Of a stretch of DNA of 37,739 nt, positions 33,506 to 37,739 are shown in pieces. The notes under the pieces are model-generated. The model ran no database searches. It saw nothing but the letters and a program-made list of their open reading frames with translations, and was not told where the DNA came from. Origin of the DNA: an uncultured Pseudomonadota bacterium (lineage in GTDB: Bacteria > Pseudomonadota > Gammaproteobacteria > Comchoanobacterales > Comchoanobacteraceae); assembly GCA_913020085.1 (NCBI GenBank), contig CAJVZW010000013.1, forward strand, positions 1 through 37,739. Direction: 5' to 3'. Each line of letters starts with the position of its first letter. The first letter of the stretch is position 1. Position numbers and translations under genes: made by a program.

Positions 33506-36227
33506 TACTTGACTCGATGACAATATTTGACTTATCGGCAAAAAATAACGTGTTGTAGCTCTCAATCACTTCTTTTAACGTTATCGTATCCAACGCTTTG
33601 GCTATCTCCTCTCGTTTACGAAAGCGGAAACTTCGCTCCTGAATTTTGCTTGAGAAAATTTGAAACTCTTCACCTAATGTTGCAGGCTTTTGTAGAAGAA
33701 TTTTCTTGATCGCATTTTTATGTTGAAGAAATTCTTTTTCAGAAATAGTCTCAATAACTTTTTTCTGTTTCGTCAAAAATATTGCCATGCGCTCTTTGAT
33801 ATACTTGGCGTCCTTACCCGGTGATTGGACGAGAAGAAGGATTGCAGAATTATCTAAGTAACTATCAAACGACGTGTAGACAACATATCCGAGCTGCTGC
33901 TGGGTTCTTAAGCTCTCAAAAAAATCACTTTTGATCATTTTATGAACTAACAAAGCTCTTGCGTAATCCTTGTTACTGGATCCTTTGACAAAAAATTCAC
34001 TCACCACAATATTATCCTGCTTAGCTTTTTTAATTTGATGGTCATGTGTACCCAATCCATAATTAAGCCACGGAGACGGATTGACTGCAGGTCCCGTTGG
34101 GAACCGTTTAAGCATCCCCACTAACTGAGTATTTAGCTTAACTTGACGAGAATCAGAAATATCACCCATCACCAGAACATCAATTGATCTTTTCCAATTC
34201 TCCATCTTGTGTTTAAGAGAGCGGTTGGTAAACTTATTGAGCTGTTTGATCATTTCTTTTGGCAAATAAAATGATGAATGAATCAATGTCTCTAACTTTG
34301 TATACGCTCTATTAGTCGGGCTCTCTTGATCGAAACTACCCCAAGCGTCAGCTAACCGCTGTTTAACAATCTCAAACTTGTCATTATTAGGCCACTTCTT
34401 AATACGATCAAATACTGCACGCAGCACCATTGTTTCTTGTCCTGGAGATAGTGACAAGCCCAAAATGATCCCCTTATCAAACTGAGCGACGTAACAATCA
34501 ACACCCGCTTGTTTGAAGTCTGAACTCAGAGACATTAGCTGCTCAGAGAGCAAAGCACGATACATGCTTAAAGCAGTTGCGTGTTTTGCAGTTGATTTCT
34601 CAGTGTTGGTGAAAATAATTTGTATCGCAATACGTGAGGATGGATAATTGGAACTCACTTTAGACCAAATTTTAATATTTTTTTGATCATATACGATTTC
34701 TGGGTACTTTGATTTTGGCTGAGCATGATCTTTTTGTGGAACCACTAGAAAGGGGTTCTTGACAGGCATTTTAAAATATTTACTGTAACGATTGATCGCC
34801 CAATTATCTCGTTTAGATTGCGAAATTTTTCTCACGCTGTAAGGTACGTTATAATTTGCCTCAATCAAATTAGTTTTCGCATTCTGATCAACAAAAGTAA
34901 TACGCATGTTATCTGGAACAAAATACTCCATCAACCGCTCAATCTGACTTGGATCATATTTGCTTAAAGTAGTAAAATATGACCGATGTAGTATATCTCT
35001 AGGGTTAATATACTGCATCATTCTGCTAGTATAAGACGCAACTTCCAGCTCCCCTGGCTTCTCTTCGTTATTGAATTTAATTTGACCACTGATTTTATAA
35101 CGATCAAATTGCGTTTGACTGATTCCTTTTTTCCTAATCCAGTCCATATAGTCAAGGGTAGCTTGCGTAATCGCATCAATATGCTCAAGGCCATTATTTG
35201 TTAGATCGATATCTACGGTGAACACCCCTTCTTTATCAGTGATATCTTGATTGTAACCTCCAACAGATTTAGCCCATCCTTTTTGCCTTAACAACTCGTA
35301 GAGACTCCCTTTATCGGTTCGAGACATCATCATAGATAGATATTTTACTGACTGATGTGGATAATTTTTTACCTGAGCAGGGATTGGAAATTCAATCATG
35401 AGATTTTTAACGTCTTGTAATGATTTCATATTGATTCTCACTGCTTTTTGTTTTTCTGTGAAAAGCTCAGGATGATTTACCTGATCGACATGAAATTGCT
35501 TAATCTGTGAAAAGTACTTTTTAGCATAAGCTTCGAGCTGCGCAAGTGATTCTTTACCGATGATGGTTAAGGTCATTTTATGCGCACTGTAATTGCGACT
35601 GTAAAAATCGACCACCTCTTGTCTTAGCTGCTCCTTACTCCCTGATAAGGTTTCCAATGAGCCAACTTCAAAACGTGAGTATGGATGATTTGGATTACTG
35701 GTCTTACGGGCCACAGAATTCATCCTAACTCCATCCACCTGTAATCGCATTTTGTATTCGGAATTTACCGCATGACGTTCTTTATCCACTAAGTTCTCTG
35801 TAAATAATGGACTAATAAAAAATTGAGAAAAACGATCTAGCGTATCAGGCAAATATTCAGGTAACACAGAAAAATGATACTGTGTTATTCGATCTGAAGT
35901 AAACGCATTGTGAGAGCCACCATGCTTTGAAATATACTCAGCATACTCTCCTGATTTTGGGTATTTTTTTGTTCCCAGAAATAACATATGCTCCAAAAAG
36001 TGGGCCATCCCCTCTCTCCCCTTTGGATCCTGAGCAAACCCAACATCAACAGAAAGTGCAGCAGCAGAATACTTAGCGTCTAGATCACTGATGAGTAATA
36101 CTTTAAGCCCATTCTCAAGCGCAATTTGCTTGTATAATCGTGGATCTGACTCACTTTTGATAATCTCTGATGCAAATAAGTTGATTGACGTGAAAAATAT
36201 GACAAGCAAAATGTTATGGTATTTCAT
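33495..36227 (-). CDS. M16 insulinase/pitrilysin-family zinc protease with signal peptide
   Basis: This 910-residue periplasmic or secreted protease starts with a signal peptide (MKYHNILLVIFFTSINLFAS). The inverted zinc motif HFLEH at 76-80, with the third ligand E157 exactly 76 residues after H80, marks an active M16A N-terminal domain. Three further M16 repeats follow, and the C-terminal RTQQQLGYVVYTSFDSY block is characteristic of insulysin/pitrilysin. It would degrade small peptides in an enclosed chamber. AAGGAAA before the ATG and a TTGACA promoter support the start. Confidence 0.95.
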   Translation of the reverse strand: MKYHNILLVIFFTSINLFASEIIKSESDPRLYKQIALENGLKVLLISDLDAKYSAAALSVDVGFAQDPKGREGMAHFLEHMLFLGTKKYPKSGEYAEYISKHGGSHNAFTSDRITQYHFSVLPEYLPDTLDRFSQFFISPLFTENLVDKERHAVNSEYKMRLQVDGVRMNSVARKTSNPNHPYSRFEVGSLETLSGSKEQLRQEVVDFYSRNYSAHKMTLTIIGKESLAQLEAYAKKYFSQIKQFHVDQVNHPELFTEKQKAVRINMKSLQDVKNLMIEFPIPAQVKNYPHQSVKYLSMMMSRTDKGSLYELLRQKGWAKSVGGYNQDITDKEGVFTVDIDLTNNGLEHIDAITQATLDYMDWIRKKGISQTQFDRYKISGQIKFNNEEKPGELEVASYTSRMMQYINPRDILHRSYFTTLSKYDPSQIERLMEYFVPDNMRITFVDQNAKTNLIEANYNVPYSVRKISQSKRDNWAINRYSKYFKMPVKNPFLVVPQKDHAQPKSKYPEIVYDQKNIKIWSKVSSNYPSSRIAIQIIFTNTEKSTAKHATALSMYRALLSEQLMSLSSDFKQAGVDCYVAQFDKGIILGLSLSPGQETMVLRAVFDRIKKWPNNDKFEIVKQRLADAWGSFDQESPTNRAYTKLETLIHSSFYLPKEMIKQLNKFTNRSLKHKMENWKRSIDVLVMGDISDSRQVKLNTQLVGMLKRFPTGPAVNPSPWLNYGLGTHDHQIKKAKQDNIVVSEFFVKGSSNKDYARALLVHKMIKSDFFESLRTQQQLGYVVYTSFDSYLDNSAILLLVQSPGKDAKYIKERMAIFLTKQKKVIETISEKEFLQHKNAIKKILLQKPATLGEEFQIFSSKIQERSFRFRKREEIAKALDTITLKEVIESYNTLFFADKSNIVIESSIIE

Positions 36228-36251
36228 GATAATTTTCCTTTTAGCACATTA

Positions 36252-36281
36252 ATCTTAGTCGCCTCGTGGCGGGATTGTCAA
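36252..36281 (-). promoter_or_regulatory. Sigma70-like promoter for the M16 protease
   Basis: On the minus strand a perfect TTGACA (36281-36276), 18 bases, then TAAGAT (36257-36252, 4 of 6) stands about 24 bases before the ATG, with AAGGAAA between. The -35 box overlaps that of the divergent promoter. Confidence 0.5.
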
Positions 36282-36303
36282 CGGCTAGTTACATTTGTAT
36301 ACT
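36275..36303 (+). promoter_or_regulatory. Sigma70-like promoter for the right-edge gene
   Basis: TTGTCA (36275-36280), 17 bases, then TATACT (36298-36303) match consensus at 5 of 6 positions each. The start of transcription would lie about 20 bases before the ATG at 36330. Its -35 box shares five bases with the oppositely oriented one. Confidence 0.6.
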
Positions 36304-36329
36304 AAGTTTTAACAGGTTTTATTGAACCC

Positions 36330-37739
36330 ATGGACCATTCAGAAAATGAACATATCATCGATAAGATTTATCATTGTGGAGAGCTGTTCACTGCATCAGA
36401 ATTCACCCGACGTTCAGAATTAATTAAAGCCCTATCGCTCAAAGTAATTAATCCCCCAGCTTATGACTATGTCAGTTCATATCAAAAAAAATACCCTGAA
36501 TTTGATAACCCCAATCCGGTCATTGACCATATAATTAGTACAGTATCAAAGCAAAGAAACCAACTACTAACACCATTACACCGACAGCTTCTTACCAGCC
36601 CTGGAGCAAATAGAACTTTTTACTCAATCAACAGTAAACAAAATGTCCGGTTAGAGGATATTTCTATTGGCTTTATTGTCCGAGTTAACTCTTGGAAACA
36701 AGAACTTGATGGTCTTGGACCTGTTGGCGGTAGAAGTGAGATGTTAGGTATTGGCCAAAATGATCTTGATAGAATATGCCAAACACCTCCTGAAAAGAAT
36801 CCACTGTTCCACTTATGTCCCCTTTCACAAAAAGAGATTGATCATCTGAGTCTAAATCAACGATGGCAGCTAATGGCAAATCGTTACCATGATTTGTCAT
36901 TTATATTATCAAACACTGGAGACATTCAGTCAGTAAAAAAAATAACAGATTCAAAAATCATCAGTCAAAACGTTGCCAGCATGTCCAAATATGATGATGT
37001 TTTTCTATCATTTGAAAATGGGGAAATTACCGCTCAACACATAACAAACCTGCTTCAAATTGCAACCAATGCTCTAATGAGAGAGGAATTTGAAGAATAT
37101 ATTGAACTTGGCCCTGAGGTCTACCAAGCGATTCAATCAATGGTACAGTCAAGCAATCAAAAGCATTGGCTTAAAACTCTCGCACTTGACCCAAAAGCGC
37201 TATTTGATGTCATTTTCAATGAGAAATATCTTCTAGAGTCCTGGCAGATCAAAACGCCTGTTGATAGTGATAATATTTCATTGGTCATGCCCTTTTGCTT
37301 TATACAGCAAGTATGCCAAAAACAGCTAAAAGATATCACCGACAACTGTAATTGGCATCGTGCCTCCCCCGCTGAATACAAGGGTGAGCTAATTGACTTC
37401 AACAGCATGCCAATAGTCGAGTTGCTTGCTCGCTGCGGCATATTGGCTGATGGAAGCTTATCATGTCATCATTATAAAACCTATGACCAGCTAGCAAACG
37501 ATCGCATTTTTCCTCATACATACCGATACTTACATGAGGCCCTTGCTGCATGGAAGATTGTGTTTAAACACATAGGCACTGAGGAGGAAAATTTATTATA
37601 TATTGCCTCTACAGTTCAGCAGGCAATGAATAAAAATTCAAATGGCTACCGTCTAAGTTTTAGCGCATTTGCAAGGCACTCTTTCCCGCATTCACAGAAC
37701 GCAGAAGAACGCCTTGCACTTTTAATGGGCATCAGCGTG
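36330..37739 (+). CDS. Unrecognised protein, 3' end outside window
   Basis: Translation from the ATG at 36330 stays open for 470 codons to the right edge, so this is a real gene with its end missing. It starts MDHSENEHIIDKIYHCGELF, has no signal peptide or membrane helix, and looks alpha-helical, with several Cys and His but no motif that I recognise (for example CHHYKTYDQLANDR). It resembles the giant 7.7-13.2 kb protein only in general composition. A good promoter lies upstream; the Shine-Dalgarno sequence is weak. It could be another large cytoplasmic or secreted orphan. Confidence 0.85.
   Translation, partial: MDHSENEHIIDKIYHCGELFTASEFTRRSELIKALSLKVINPPAYDYVSSYQKKYPEFDNPNPVIDHIISTVSKQRNQLLTPLHRQLLTSPGANRTFYSINSKQNVRLEDISIGFIVRVNSWKQELDGLGPVGGRSEMLGIGQNDLDRICQTPPEKNPLFHLCPLSQKEIDHLSLNQRWQLMANRYHDLSFILSNTGDIQSVKKITDSKIISQNVASMSKYDDVFLSFENGEITAQHITNLLQIATNALMREEFEEYIELGPEVYQAIQSMVQSSNQKHWLKTLALDPKALFDVIFNEKYLLESWQIKTPVDSDNISLVMPFCFIQQVCQKQLKDITDNCNWHRASPAEYKGELIDFNSMPIVELLARCGILADGSLSCHHYKTYDQLANDRIFPHTYRYLHEALAAWKIVFKHIGTEEENLLYIASTVQQAMNKNSNGYRLSFSAFARHSFPHSQNAEERLALLMGISV

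Noticed and set aside
1-37739. tRNA, rRNA, riboswitch, insertion sequence or attachment site
   Set aside because: Reading the intergenic gaps, all under about 150 bases, showed no cloverleaf T-loop, transposase gene, long terminal repeat or conserved leader structure.

Overview
The window is a gene-dense, visibly AT-rich stretch of a Gram-negative bacterial chromosome. Signal peptides, a lipobox lipoprotein, a TolC-family outer-membrane channel, a 2-domain PepN and a HAD-IG type 5'-nucleotidase together point to a gammaproteobacterium. The very large orphan proteins, several transporters of peptide/amino-acid type and tight gene packing would fit a host-associated lineage such as Legionellales or a relative; this placement is inference. 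Coding density is close to complete: no gap exceeds about 150 bases, at least ten neighbouring gene pairs overlap, and I found no convincing intrinsic terminator, tRNA, rRNA, insertion sequence or CRISPR array.

Left part (1-6.4 kb): the 3' end of an open frame entering from the left edge, probably the tail of a type I secreted protein, faces a minus-strand TolC / ABC exporter / HlyD operon, with radA upstream on the same strand. Between 6.4 and 13.2 kb are two unrecognised genes: a Ser/Thr-Pro-rich protein with four 9-residue repeats and a C-terminal membrane hairpin, and a giant 1827-residue protein without recognisable domains. Their 3' ends overlap tail to tail by 119 bp. This pair is the most novel-looking part of the window.

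Middle (13.2-25.4 kb): pepN, an MFS transporter and a BrnQ-type amino-acid transporter form a tightly coupled minus-strand operon that couples peptide hydrolysis to amino-acid or metabolite transport. There follow a small membrane protein, a divergent YddA/SbmA-like ABC protein, mutM, a periplasmic cyclophilin, an FAD amine-oxidase-like enzyme, a rhodanese, a two-helix membrane orphan and a tRNA-dihydrouridine synthase.

Right part (25.4-37.7 kb): a Bcr/CflA-type MFS transporter whose 3' end overlaps yidD, cysS coupled to yidD, an acylphosphatase coupled to an ATP10-like lipoprotein, a holin-like mini-protein, an orphan, a DUF4389 membrane protein, a beta-carbonic anhydrase, a stand-alone J-domain protein, a HAD-IG 5'-nucleotidase, a pitrilysin-like M16 protease with signal peptide, and an unrecognised gene running off the right edge. 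Several intergenic gaps carry good sigma70-like promoters, including one divergent pair whose -35 boxes occupy the same bases.
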